Shown piece by piece: positions 17,801-27,047 of a DNA stretch of 56,684 nucleotides. A model generated the notes under the pieces. It had not been told where the DNA came from, ran no database searches, and worked only from the letters and a program-made list of their open reading frames with translations. Both the position numbers and the translations under genes were made by a program. Numbering within the stretch: position 1 is the first letter of the stretch; the number at the start of each line of letters is the position of its first letter. The stretch is from Myxacorys californica WJT36-NPBG1. Lineage in GTDB: Bacteria; Cyanobacteriota; Cyanobacteriia; Leptolyngbyales; Leptolyngbyaceae. The DNA is taken from contig JAHHHO010000035.1 in assembly GCA_019359315.1 (NCBI GenBank), positions 1 through 56,684 of the forward strand, in the 5' to 3' direction.

Positions 17801-18314
17801 TAATGCTGGGCTGAAAGTAACTTTTAATTTTTGAGATACCGAAGTCAGCGAGTTTAATTTGATTGTTGCTGTCTACCAGGATGTTGCTGGGTTTAAGGTC
17901 TCGATGTATGTATCCTCGCTCGTGGGAAAATTCGAGGGCTTCTAGAATGGGTTTGCCAATGATTTCCCAAAAGTCGTCCCAGCCTTGAGGTGGGGATTCC
18001 TGAAGTAGCGCGGTCAGATTGCGCTCTACCCAGGGCATAACAAGGAAATAGTGCCCTATCCCTGGATCAATTCCTGAATCTAAAAGCTCCACAATTTTGG
18101 GATGAGTCAGTTCTTTCAATGCTTGCGTCTCGCGCTTGAATGACTCAGCTAAAATTTCTTCCTCAATGCAGCCGTGACGAAAGACCTTTACAGCAACCTT
18201 GCTACCGCCAGCTTGTAGGTCTACAGCCTGATACACATCAGCCATGCCACCGGAGTAGGGCGAACCCAATAAGGCATAGCGACTATTGATTATCAGAACG
18301 GATTGACCATTCAT
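14862..18314 (-). CDS. Ser/Thr protein kinase fused to a Upf1-like SF1 helicase
   Basis: 1150 residues. An N-terminal Hanks-type kinase covers about 7-265: Gly-rich loop YSGGMADVY, catalytic Lys 43 in VAVKVF, HRDLKPSN from 137 and DFG at 157-159, so all core residues are present. A linker region (270-560) includes coiled-coil segments. A DNA2/Upf1-type helicase follows: Walker A GPPGTGKT at 589-596, motif II VDEAS near 870, GDSNQLPP, and C-terminal DAFQGREAD and NVALSRGK motifs. A kinase and helicase in one chain suggests that phosphorylation is coupled to nucleic-acid sensing; BREX type 2 also uses a kinase (PglW), but I know no standard DISARM member of this type. It starts 145 bases after the methylase stop and overlaps the PLD gene by four bases. 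Confidence 0.85.
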   Translation of the reverse strand: MNGQSVLIINSRYALLGSPYSGGMADVYQAVDLQAGGSKVAVKVFRHGCIEEEILAESFKRETQALKELTHPKIVELLDSGIDPGIGHYFLVMPWVERNLTALLQESPPQGWDDFWEIIGKPILEALEFSHERGYIHRDLKPSNILVDSNNQIKLADFGISKIKSYFQPSITLAEFTSRPYTPPEYDDGSYTYTRDVFGFGVIVLRCLTNVDLADYSSIPKALDQLDIPPKISEIIEAAVATDPAERPRNAEVLLAQLQAVQDQRQQAYSSKKRVCYLKLSQRAITNFQNELNLSQAEIEKILQEDLNTICGITPFQNRKATNPEEEFSEGHYSIFGAAYSYHAATDQSHLLIINAKSLPNSALEGKRESSWNPDYQFEFSKPLNLPDAIEVIQDLKFAVADYEATQKQVKAEAAKQRLFRVWSDILRAKADWEKERETPLRYTSVEYDGSRAYFRLASLPDEDITGQPRHITRENGSSILRGDVEEVTDEQLVLYIQYGNPEQIPDEGELRFDTRAAEIALYRQKSALDAIRFDRAVRTNLRSLLINPSETQPPKSKEITHFFQKLNPSQAEAVQAALGTEDFLIVEGPPGTGKTRFITEVILQTLEENPHARILLSSQTHVALDNALERIRSQNPHLKLVRIGSHEKVADVVKPLLVEEQMHQWRQEAISNSQTFLEAWAAQHSISAEDVQLATQLQELKSITLKLDLLREELNHRQQERDNLFPFSSEHPQKRAKYELPEELEEQIRQLDEEIADFKRKLKQVRDEKELVAERLQNLSGKNIKKFLKLTVKELDTRLEQLIDLRNPEAKKLQQLLELQAEWFDQFGRSSEFNASLLKRVQVVAGTCIGMPKDVQDIEFDLCIVDEASKATATEVLVPISRSRRWILVGDSNQLPPFQDEASSSAQFLSKYDLKPDDVQETLFDLLLRTLPETSRKSLAIQHRMVEPIGNLISQCFYDGRLQSSGPAISQNLSRILPKSVTWLTTASLPNRTEQNTRPSYNNACEVSIILQFLKKLNQIAIEVSDNVEKCKVAILTGYTAQRKLLNRRLDSELENLQSLDIECNTVDAFQGREADIAIYSITRSNPKGELGFLNKKERLNVALSRGKIGLVIVGDHHFCLTAPSNPLARVLDHIEHHSNGCCLKETEV

Positions 18315-18459
18315 TCTTGTCTCTCTGGTTTACGAGGTTTAGGCTGATCGGCTTGCCGAGGGAGCAGGTAGCAATCGGATTATGGACCAACAGCGAGTCG
18401 GGGAATCATCAAGGTTATTATTCCCACAAGTTTTGGTAGATATACCTAAGAGGTTCTGG

Positions 18460-21400
18460 TTAGCTTCGACGTCTTCTTTTTGGCGTGTCTACGACATTTC
18501 CAAATAAATCGACTTGTAAGGGGTTCCCAAACAAATCAGTGGGCTGCTGAAAGTTTGGATCAGCAGGGGGTACAGGCTCTATAGCGGTTTCAATAGATTC
18601 TGTAGAGTGCGAGACGGAAGGTGCTGTCTGTTGGGGATATTTCAATAACTGCCGCAAATTTTCGGCGTGTCGTTCGCACTCTGCCCAGGATTCTTCTGGA
18701 GTGCCGTCCAGTTGCCAAGGGAGGAACCTGTCCCCCAATCTTGCAGCTACAGGTTGATGTTCTTTTGCTCTGTCGTCGTGTCCTAACTCGTAGTCTGCTA
18801 ACCGCAAGGTTTCGGGAAGCATCCAACCTTCACCGTCATTGAGGTTGAGGAAGGCTTCGAGTCCGATTTTTTTGAGTTCGTGAAAAGCGATGAGGGAGAG
18901 AATAGTATGACGTAGTTCGGGATCTTTCTCTTTATCTACACGCCAGAAACCTTTAGGATCAAGGTTTTCATTAGAATCAACTTTACCTGCTGGATAATCA
19001 CAATTAGCAAGAATACATTCCATATGCTCTATTTCTAATCCATACATATAAGCAACTACTGCATCAACATTACATTTCAAACGAAGACGCTCGTGATATG
19101 TAAAGGCTGTGGATGAAGAGTATGGAATTACTGAAACTTCAGAATCTAACTCCTCTCTAAGCTGAAGAGCATACGATGAAAAAATAGGTGAGAGAAAAGA
19201 TAGACGGGCAGCGGAACGAATTAAAAACCTGATATTTGGAAGGGATAGGTTAGGTAGTTGTAGAATGGGACATTCGCTTAACAAATAAGCACTAATATTA
19301 ACGCCACCAAATCTGCTACGTAGGAGGAAATCGAAGGACAAGGTACTAAAAACTGATTGTAGTAATAGTAAACGGCTGATTGTGTTAGGACTAGTTTGAA
19401 GTGTATACACAGATTCTCCACAAGGAAATCCAGGTATTAGAGCACACTTCATCGAACGTGCATTAGTCGCGGAACTAACTTTCACGATTCCTAGTTTTGG
19501 TCCTAGTTTTGCTTTTCCGGAGTTATAGAAAGTTTCTCTGCTCATCAGATATTGAGGTTTAAATCTTTTCTGAGCCATTTCAATCTCTTGCCATACAGCT
19601 CTTCTTCCTCTTCCTGAGATCCACCCTTGATTACAATAGTCAAAGTTCTGAATCATACGTCCCTCGTATAAGGGAAAAGCTATTTCACCGTCAGCACTTT
19701 CCCAATAAAAGCCTTCATTGTTGGGACTAAACTGCTTTGCCTCCCATTTCTCCAATAATGGGAATAACTTAGCATCATCTGTCATATGGAACTCACGTCC
19801 ATATTCAATTGACCAACCTTTGTTCCTGGACTCATAGAACGTTGGATTACGGCTATGCGCAGTCTTGATAACTTCCAACTGATTGATAGAAGTTACTTCA
19901 AGTATAGATAGGCTCTGTGGACTAAACTGCTTAACCCACTTCACAGGATAAGGAAGAATGAATTGTTCTGCATTTTCCCAATCTTCTATTGCGTATCTTG
20001 AAAATGCCGTTTTGATTTCTGAAGTTTTTCCACTCTTCTGAATAATCAGAATACAGAATTTAAATCGATAGTAGATTGACGTGAATATCTTGTTCCAATT
20101 AATGATGCCAAACAGCCACTCCCACTTACATTTCGAGATAAACTGGTTGCGCAAGTCAAGAGTTCCTTTATCTGTGTAAACTCCTGACGGCATAATCATA
20201 CCTAGATAACCTTTAGGCTGAAGAATTGCAAGAGATAATTCAAGAAACATCTTGTAAGTATTGATGTCAGCAGACCCTTGATAACGGAATGGATGATCTG
20301 GATCGGCATAACCCGATCGCTTTTGCTGTTGAGCCAGCCAGTCCTGATGAAGAATGGCATTTTCCTTACCGCGAGACAAGCTGAAATGAAACTCGCCTGC
20401 TTCTTTGACACCAAAGGGATACCCTGCATACTTTGTCCAGTTTGAAAGAGCTTTGAGTTTGGCGCAATAGGCTAACCACTCCTGCTCAACCTGGGGAGAC
20501 TTCTTAAAATACTCCAACTGTTTCTCTAACGCCTCCTGCTTTCCATAGGTGCGATAGAGCGGATCAATATTCGAGAAAAATTCTTTTGAATTGGGCTTCT
20601 GAATTTCCCACGGTGGATTTCCGACAATGCCGCTAAATCCAGCATTTTCGCCCACAAATACATCAGGAAATTCTAACTCCCAATGAAAGAAGCGATATTC
20701 TTGCGCCAGTTGATTCACGATCGCAGCGGTTTCTGGCGGTTGGTTAAAAAATTTCCCAGGCGTTGGGGCGTGTTCGGTCGCATCGCCTGACCAAAACCAG
20801 ATCGCACACCAGCTATCAAATGCCTGTCGCAACTGGCGCAGTTCTTGACTCTGTTCAATCTTTTCTCGATAGCGACGCTCTTGCTCTTGGGTATCGGCAA
20901 TGGCTAGTTGATGTAACTCCTCAAAGATATTGACCGCATCTTGGTGAATTTCTTCTGGGGGTTTAGGCAGATCAAAGTCAGGAGCAGATAACTGCTGTTG
21001 CTGTCTCCACTCTGGATCAAATGCCTTAATTAAATTAACTAACTCTGCTTTGACAGTTTCTTTCGTATCTTTAATTGCTTGTGTCCAGCTATCTCCCGAT
21101 TGAAGACGTTGCCCTTTGCTTTTGCCTCGTGTTGCCACATGCTCCCGAAAATGATGCACAAAGTGATCGTGGTTCGCATCACCCCCTTCCCGTTCCCATG
21201 CCATCGCTGGATAGTCTTGAAAGCGATCGAACCAGCACCCAACCAGGGCATTCCCACACTTGATCTTGTGATCCAAAAAACCGAAGGGTAGATACTTATC
21301 CATCGTCTCCACCCACAGCGCCAACCGCGCCAACTCCACCGCCAGTGGATTAATATCCACTCCATAAAGACAGCGTTCAACAATAAAACGCTTAAGCCGA

Positions 21401-23589
21401 GGTTTCGATCGCTCCTCTGCCTTCTCCACCGTAACAGGCAGTTCCTTTACACATTCTGCAAACCATTCAGGCTGAGCATCCAGCGGAATCGACACCACAA
21501 TTTCCTCACCCCGCTCCACCAACCATCCGTGATAGAACAAGCTCCGCCACAACGCCTCCAGCAAAAACCGCAGCGCAGCTAATAAGAACGAAGCCGAACC
21601 ACAAGCCGGATCACAAATTTTCAGATTGAGGATTTCGATCGGAGTCTTGGGTGTCCAGGCAGAAGCAGGTGCTTTCTCATCCGGTTGCCCCGCCTCATCT
21701 AATGGTGGATTGTACGCCAGCGGTAACAACGTCCGCTGCACCGTTGGAATAGCTAACTGTGGGCGCGTATAAAACGTCCCCGATCCTTTGCGGGTGCCAC
21801 CCCAGCGCACCAAAAACCATTCCCCTGGTAACACCACACGGGCAATTAATGCACCGGCAGCTTTCCCAACTGCCCGTTCGTAAGCCACCTGGGCATCTGC
21901 TTTCTTGCTGCGAGGCTTAGGCACTAAATTCCCTGCCTTGACTGCCCGGACTGCCCACTGTTGAGCGCGATCGCGTAGTTGTTGCAGTTGATCGACATCC
22001 TCTGCGATCGCAACATCCAGTTCTGCCTCTGGCTCAGTATCCGCTTCAGCGTCTAGCTCCTCACTTTCTTCTGGCTCCGCTTCGTCACCCTCAGCATCCT
22101 CGCCTTCCTCGCCTTCACCCTCCACCTCTGCTTTTGCTTTTTGCTTCAGCTTCTCGACCAGTGCCGACAGAGTTTTATCATCCATCCCCTCCAAACGAGC
22201 CAGAGGTAGAACTGGCTGATCACCAAGATTGAGAAAAACCATCGGTTCATCGGCTGTCGCCTGTCGCAGCTCAAAATCCAGCAAGCCTTCATACAAGATG
22301 CCGATATACTCTGATGACAAATCCGAAAAATCGACGGGAGCCTCCACCCAGGTACTCCGCCGCCCCTGTCGTACCTTGACCTTACTGCGACACAGCAACT
22401 CTAGAATGCGATAGACTACCGCATCTGACGGGGTATGACTCGGATTTTCAAACGCCGAGAGTGCCCGCAAAATTGGATCATTGGCAGCAGAATTACCTGG
22501 TTCAAACAACCCACCGCCATACTGGGGCACAGGCAGAGCTTCGTGAGCGCATCCCTCATATACCAACTTAAACAGTGCCAGCAACCGTGACCAGGAACTT
22601 ACACCCTGCCGTAACCGCTCTGCTGCCCGTCCTCCAGCACGGCGATCGAGCTGTTCTCGTAAACCCTGTAATCCGTAAGCACTGTGATAAATCGGGTTGT
22701 CGCGCGGCAGCAGATCTCGCGCCTCTGCAAACAAAATCACCACACAGCGCATCACAATTCGAGTTGCTGCAATATAAACGTGGCGAGGCTCAATCCCATC
22801 CGACTTTGCCATCAGGGGGGCTAACGCCTCCGCCGATTCTCGAATCAGCAACTCAACCGCCTGCCGAACTCGCTCCCCCAAAACCTCCGACAGTTCTGCC
22901 TGTCCCTGCCGGGAAGCGGCGATCGCTACCAGTAACGGACTGGGTACATCGGTGCGATCGGTCTGAAGGGCTTGCTGCCCTAGCAACAACCGTAGTGCCG
23001 TTACCTGTGAACCGGGTTGTCCTTCCTCAAACCAGAAAGTAACATCCCACTCACACCAGGCATCGTAGTCTGCCCCCGCATGAATCAACCGCCACTGATA
23101 GCCATTGGTCAGCAGCGCAATTTTCTGATTGGCTTTTCGTAGCCATTCCACCACGCGAGAGACAGACCGCTTGCCGCGCCCAATCCCCAGCCGTGTCACC
23201 TTGCCCCCCGATTCCTGCCCATCGGCAACAAAGACGGGCAGCACCTCCCCATGTACCCCCTGCCACACCCGCCGAGGACGAATCATCTCACGGGTAATCG
23301 CTGGATATGACCAGGTGCGATCGACCTGACTTCCCTTCTGCCAATCGCCTGCCAGCCCCAGCACCTCTTCCAGCACTGTATCTAGAAAGGTACTCAGATG
23401 ATCGTCTTCCCCATTCTGGAGGCGGGTCACATCTCGACGCAGCCGATCCTCAATAAATCGAGGCAACGGCGACAAAGACTCTGCAACAAAGAACTCGCTG
23501 AGCTTGGAAGATGCAATGAGTAAGCCACCATGCTTCAGCGATGCCCACCAATCTTGCAAAGAGACGTTTGACTGAAGTGCGATCGTCAT
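18460..23589 (-). CDS. Giant N6-adenine DNA methyltransferase (DrmMI-like, Eco57I family)
   Basis: 1709 residues. SAM-binding motif I is ICDPACGSASF near 655-665, VDINPLAVELARLALW follows near 745, and the N6-adenine motif IV NPPW is near 990. A long acidic linker (Glu/Asp rich, about 480-530) separates the N-terminal 480 residues from the methylase core. The C-terminal part resembles the target-recognition half of type IIG/BREX-type enzymes. I cannot find a convincing PD-(D/E)xK nuclease, so it probably only methylates. In class 1 DISARM, DrmMI marks host DNA and follows drmD, as here: the ATG overlaps the helicase stop by four bases. It is longer than the DrmMI proteins I know of. PglX of BREX is a related alternative, but no BREX partners are present. 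Confidence 0.85.
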   Translation of the reverse strand: MTIALQSNVSLQDWWASLKHGGLLIASSKLSEFFVAESLSPLPRFIEDRLRRDVTRLQNGEDDHLSTFLDTVLEEVLGLAGDWQKGSQVDRTWSYPAITREMIRPRRVWQGVHGEVLPVFVADGQESGGKVTRLGIGRGKRSVSRVVEWLRKANQKIALLTNGYQWRLIHAGADYDAWCEWDVTFWFEEGQPGSQVTALRLLLGQQALQTDRTDVPSPLLVAIAASRQGQAELSEVLGERVRQAVELLIRESAEALAPLMAKSDGIEPRHVYIAATRIVMRCVVILFAEARDLLPRDNPIYHSAYGLQGLREQLDRRAGGRAAERLRQGVSSWSRLLALFKLVYEGCAHEALPVPQYGGGLFEPGNSAANDPILRALSAFENPSHTPSDAVVYRILELLCRSKVKVRQGRRSTWVEAPVDFSDLSSEYIGILYEGLLDFELRQATADEPMVFLNLGDQPVLPLARLEGMDDKTLSALVEKLKQKAKAEVEGEGEEGEDAEGDEAEPEESEELDAEADTEPEAELDVAIAEDVDQLQQLRDRAQQWAVRAVKAGNLVPKPRSKKADAQVAYERAVGKAAGALIARVVLPGEWFLVRWGGTRKGSGTFYTRPQLAIPTVQRTLLPLAYNPPLDEAGQPDEKAPASAWTPKTPIEILNLKICDPACGSASFLLAALRFLLEALWRSLFYHGWLVERGEEIVVSIPLDAQPEWFAECVKELPVTVEKAEERSKPRLKRFIVERCLYGVDINPLAVELARLALWVETMDKYLPFGFLDHKIKCGNALVGCWFDRFQDYPAMAWEREGGDANHDHFVHHFREHVATRGKSKGQRLQSGDSWTQAIKDTKETVKAELVNLIKAFDPEWRQQQQLSAPDFDLPKPPEEIHQDAVNIFEELHQLAIADTQEQERRYREKIEQSQELRQLRQAFDSWCAIWFWSGDATEHAPTPGKFFNQPPETAAIVNQLAQEYRFFHWELEFPDVFVGENAGFSGIVGNPPWEIQKPNSKEFFSNIDPLYRTYGKQEALEKQLEYFKKSPQVEQEWLAYCAKLKALSNWTKYAGYPFGVKEAGEFHFSLSRGKENAILHQDWLAQQQKRSGYADPDHPFRYQGSADINTYKMFLELSLAILQPKGYLGMIMPSGVYTDKGTLDLRNQFISKCKWEWLFGIINWNKIFTSIYYRFKFCILIIQKSGKTSEIKTAFSRYAIEDWENAEQFILPYPVKWVKQFSPQSLSILEVTSINQLEVIKTAHSRNPTFYESRNKGWSIEYGREFHMTDDAKLFPLLEKWEAKQFSPNNEGFYWESADGEIAFPLYEGRMIQNFDYCNQGWISGRGRRAVWQEIEMAQKRFKPQYLMSRETFYNSGKAKLGPKLGIVKVSSATNARSMKCALIPGFPCGESVYTLQTSPNTISRLLLLQSVFSTLSFDFLLRSRFGGVNISAYLLSECPILQLPNLSLPNIRFLIRSAARLSFLSPIFSSYALQLREELDSEVSVIPYSSSTAFTYHERLRLKCNVDAVVAYMYGLEIEHMECILANCDYPAGKVDSNENLDPKGFWRVDKEKDPELRHTILSLIAFHELKKIGLEAFLNLNDGEGWMLPETLRLADYELGHDDRAKEHQPVAARLGDRFLPWQLDGTPEESWAECERHAENLRQLLKYPQQTAPSVSHSTESIETAIEPVPPADPNFQQPTDLFGNPLQVDLFGNVVDTPKRRRRS

Positions 23590-26500
23590 GGCTTCACCTC
23601 CGGCAAGCGAATCTCAACGGTAACTGGGAAGACCTGAGCCTTTCCCCGGAGGCTATACCGTTTCGGTAAAGTGCCCTCCAGCACCCGCGCCTGTTCCCGT
23701 TTAAGCTGATCGAGCAAGTCTTGATAATGGCTCTTACGGCGACGCAGTTCATCGTCTAGATCCCGCAATCGCTCTTCCTGCGCTCTCCGCTCATCTGGAA
23801 TCAGGGAAAGCTGCTGCATATCCCCCACTAACGCATCCCGCTCCTTCTCAATCTTCTGGATGGTGGTCTCCCGCATCGCTCGTTCCACCTCTTGAAGCCG
23901 ATGACGGAAGCGTTCCTTCTCTTCCTTTTGTGCCTCCTCACCGATCGCTTTCAGTCGTGCCGTCAACTGGGCAGTCAAATCATCCGCCATTTTGGACAAA
24001 ACCGCGCGTACCTCTTGCGAAACCTCATCCCACAAATCTTGAGCCTGAGCGATCGCCGCTTCACTCACCATTTGGACAGTCGGTCGATCTTCCGCTACCG
24101 GAACATGGGGTAAGCGATCACCCAACTCTTCATTCTTAATGGGAAAGCGAATTGTCTGCACCCAATGATGAAAGGGTTCTCGCAATTCGTTAACGCCCAA
24201 TTCTTCCACCGTCAGTAGCAGCAACGCATCGGCACCAGCGGGTACAGTTCCATATCGCACCGTCCAACGGCTACAAGGGTAGTCATCCAATCCACCTCCC
24301 GGAAACCGAGCACGGGCAAACAGATTTAACGCCTGATGGAAGAGGGGATGCCCCAGGTGCAGCAAGGTCGTATCCTTAGCAGGGCGGTACACCGGGCGAC
24401 CGTTGCGGGTTTGAATAAAGTGTTGTGGGTCAAATACGATCGCGGGCAAAGCTCCCCGCTGTCCAGAATCCGTTTCTAGCCGGAGATAGTCATCAATCAC
24501 AGGCTCCCAGCGTTGAGGCACTGGCATTCGTAGTCGCAGTCGTCCTTCTGAGTCAGGCACTTCAAACCGGGGTAGTCCAATCCCTGCTCCCAAAGCAATT
24601 TCTAACGTACTTTTGAGCGTTTTAGGCGTCAGGTCTAGCTCCTGTTCTAACTGTCGTAAGGTTTCTGCGGCTTCACTGCCTGCTTCCAAGTCAGGCGATC
24701 GCGGAATCTGGCTGCGACCTCGACGGTAATTCACCGCAGCATCTAGACCTTTGACAACGCTACTCGTGTCTTCCAAATCAATAAAACGCCGCTGAAATGC
24801 CGCATCAAATACTTCACCCATCGACCCCAGTTCTTCTCGAATCGTATTCACTTTGTCCACGACATGACCAAGAAACTGAAGATCCGCATCATCTTCGCTG
24901 GTGAAGTGCAGCACAATCACATCCTGCGCCTGTCCGTGGCGATCGAGCCGCCCATTCCGCTGATCCAATCTCGACGGATTCCAGGGGATGTCGTAATGAA
25001 GGACGATGTAAGCTGTTTCTTGCAGGTTCAACCCCTCAGAAGCCGCATCCGTTGCAATCATCACTCGGACTGGATCGGTTGGGTCGTTAAACGCCTGCTT
25101 GATCTCATCGCGCTGTCGGTCGTCCATCCCCCCGTACAGCACCCGCACAATTTCCGGCTCTTTTTTGAAATGGATCTTGAGTCGTTGTTCCAGGTAATCC
25201 AGCGTCGTTTTGTATTCAGTAAAGACGACGATGCGATCGCTGCCTCGCCACTGATTCCCCAACCGTAAATATTGCTCGATCGTATCGATTAATCGCTCCC
25301 ATCGCTCATCCTCCGCTGGTTGAGGCAATTCCCCATTCGCACTCGGAACCAACCCCAACTGTTGCAGAGCGGCATCGACCGCCCCAATCTCGTCTTGTAA
25401 GTGTGGAATCAAGGGCTTGAACCAAGCACCCGTTGTTTTAGACGCATACTGGAGCCGACCTTCGGTTTCCTGGTCATCGTCGAGGTCTTCAGAAAGCGAT
25501 CGCCGCGCCGCCTGAACGGCTGCTAATTCCGCTGATTCATCCTGAGTTGTCCCTTCCCGAAAGCGATACCAGGAACTCGCAAACGCATACGGGCAAGACA
25601 GCAACCGCTTGTTCAATACCTCCACTGCGAATGCTCCAGCAAGCTGTTCAGTCCGGCTAGCATGGGCAATCAACTGCTTGACCCCACTCCGAAACTCACC
25701 GAAGGCAATCGAGAGCTTACGTTCAGTCGAGCTAAAGTACAAAGGCACCGGACGGGGACGACGCTCACAGAATCGGGGGATTTGCCCTGCCTGCTCATCT
25801 ACAGCATTAATCTCTCGCTTCAATCGGCGCACTACAACCTGCTCAATCCGCTGCTTCATCACATCAGTGAACTCGCTAGATTGTGTAAAGCGAACGGGGT
25901 CAAGCTGCTCCAACAACCCAGAAAAACAGCGAGTATGACCGTTGTGTGGAGTAGCCGTGAGAAATAGCTTGTGTTCAAACCAGGGAGCGATCGCCCGCAA
26001 CATCTTGGAAAGGTCACTATCCTCCCCGAAATTGGACGGCATTAGATTATGCGCCTCATCCACAATCAGCAGATCCCATGGCAACTGTGCTGATCCATCT
26101 GGCTGAGCACAGGCAGCCCGAAACTGCTCTAGCACATCTGGTTGCCGCAGGTAATGGTAAGAGGTGATGATCCGAGGGTAAGTCCGCCACGGATTGGCAT
26201 CAAGTCCTAACCGCTTTTGCAGAGCATGGGTCTCTGCCCGATCTACCACATCAAAGCCCAATGAGAACTTGACCTTCATCTCCTGCTGCCACTGCTTCCG
26301 TAAAGCCGCAGGACAAAGGATTAATACCCGCCGAATTCGCCGCCGTAAGAGCAATTCAGTTAGGATTAGCCCTGCCTCGACCGTCTTACCCAACCCTACA
26401 TCATCCGCCAAGAGCAGGGAGATTCGAGGCATCCGTAACGCTTTCAGCAAGGGAACCAACTGAAAATCTTCGACCTGAACTGCCCCGAAGAAAGGAGAAG

Positions 26501-26861
26501 CGACTGGGGGAGTCCAATCGGTAACTGAGCGATCGGGTGGCAAAAATGGAGACAGTGCTGTCCATCGGGTCGATCGCTGCATGGCATCAAAATCAGCCGC
26601 AAGCATGGGTGGCTCAGTCGCAACCTGAGGCAGTGCAGTTGGCTCCAGCACTGAGGGACTGATCTCACGTTCCCAAATGATCATCTCCTCTGGAATACCA
26701 TCAGGATCGGTATACTCCAGCGTCACCAAATGCAACCGCCCTGCCAAACTGCCATCAAATGGCTCAACCGAAGAAATTAATGCCCGACGGTTCCGAACCG
26801 TGGCAAGCATCCCGACTCTTGGATTAGCAGTAGCAGAACTGGTAGTTGGGCGGTCGGACAT
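23586..26861 (-). CDS. SNF2-family helicase (DrmD-like), first cargo gene
   Basis: 1091 residues from ATG 26861 (an in-frame TTG at 26873 would add four). The SNF2/RapA-like core shows DDVGLGKTVEAG from 157 (numbered from the TTG), DEAH at 272-275, FLTATPHNG near 310 and, in the C-terminal lobe, VVFTEYKTTLDYLEQRL and ASEGLNLQ ... RLDQRNGRLDRHGQ. A coiled-coil, charged region occupies about 970-1070. This is the usual make-up of DrmD, the SNF2 helicase heading class 1 DISARM, and its coupling to the adenine methylase downstream fits. It is separated from tniQ by about 190 bases containing a strong hairpin, so the cargo operon probably has its own promoter there; no confident -35/-10 pair is visible. 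Confidence 0.85.
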   Translation of the reverse strand: MSDRPTTSSATANPRVGMLATVRNRRALISSVEPFDGSLAGRLHLVTLEYTDPDGIPEEMIIWEREISPSVLEPTALPQVATEPPMLAADFDAMQRSTRWTALSPFLPPDRSVTDWTPPVASPFFGAVQVEDFQLVPLLKALRMPRISLLLADDVGLGKTVEAGLILTELLLRRRIRRVLILCPAALRKQWQQEMKVKFSLGFDVVDRAETHALQKRLGLDANPWRTYPRIITSYHYLRQPDVLEQFRAACAQPDGSAQLPWDLLIVDEAHNLMPSNFGEDSDLSKMLRAIAPWFEHKLFLTATPHNGHTRCFSGLLEQLDPVRFTQSSEFTDVMKQRIEQVVVRRLKREINAVDEQAGQIPRFCERRPRPVPLYFSSTERKLSIAFGEFRSGVKQLIAHASRTEQLAGAFAVEVLNKRLLSCPYAFASSWYRFREGTTQDESAELAAVQAARRSLSEDLDDDQETEGRLQYASKTTGAWFKPLIPHLQDEIGAVDAALQQLGLVPSANGELPQPAEDERWERLIDTIEQYLRLGNQWRGSDRIVVFTEYKTTLDYLEQRLKIHFKKEPEIVRVLYGGMDDRQRDEIKQAFNDPTDPVRVMIATDAASEGLNLQETAYIVLHYDIPWNPSRLDQRNGRLDRHGQAQDVIVLHFTSEDDADLQFLGHVVDKVNTIREELGSMGEVFDAAFQRRFIDLEDTSSVVKGLDAAVNYRRGRSQIPRSPDLEAGSEAAETLRQLEQELDLTPKTLKSTLEIALGAGIGLPRFEVPDSEGRLRLRMPVPQRWEPVIDDYLRLETDSGQRGALPAIVFDPQHFIQTRNGRPVYRPAKDTTLLHLGHPLFHQALNLFARARFPGGGLDDYPCSRWTVRYGTVPAGADALLLLTVEELGVNELREPFHHWVQTIRFPIKNEELGDRLPHVPVAEDRPTVQMVSEAAIAQAQDLWDEVSQEVRAVLSKMADDLTAQLTARLKAIGEEAQKEEKERFRHRLQEVERAMRETTIQKIEKERDALVGDMQQLSLIPDERRAQEERLRDLDDELRRRKSHYQDLLDQLKREQARVLEGTLPKRYSLRGKAQVFPVTVEIRLPEVKP

Positions 26862-26967
26862 AAATAAAACCAAGCCATGAACTCAACAGCTTTCCTTTTC
26901 AAGGTTGCCTTATCCTACTCCGAACTGCCAAAAGACAAACAGGATTCCTGCTCCTAGAGCCTTGAAG

Positions 26968-27009
26968 GCTACCTATCCATTTACAAACAGTCTCTAATGG
27001 ATAGGTAGC
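26968..27009. terminator. Strong hairpin between tniQ and the cargo operon
   Basis: Perfect 14-base arms GCTACCTATCCATT and AATGGATAGGTAGC with a 14-base loop. On the plus strand the stem is followed by TTTT; on the minus strand, the direction of both flanking genes, no T-run follows. It lies 39 bases past the tniQ stop and could weakly end or insulate the tnsBC-tniQ transcript, or protect RNA ends. Confidence 0.6.
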
Positions 27010-27047
27010 TTTTCTGTCAAAAACTGCCCCGACATTGATGTAAGTTA

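Noticed and set aside
22575-23042. 155-residue plus-strand reading frame
   Set aside because: Antisense to the N-terminal part of the methylase; composition reflects the opposite strand.
2045-26861. BREX system
   Set aside because: Large adenine methylase and kinase are present, but no PglZ, BrxC or BrxL-type protein is seen.
7432-26861. Dpd 7-deazapurine system
   Set aside because: PLD and DUF1998 helicase fit DpdK/DpdJ, but there is no TGT-like DpdA or deazapurine pathway gene.
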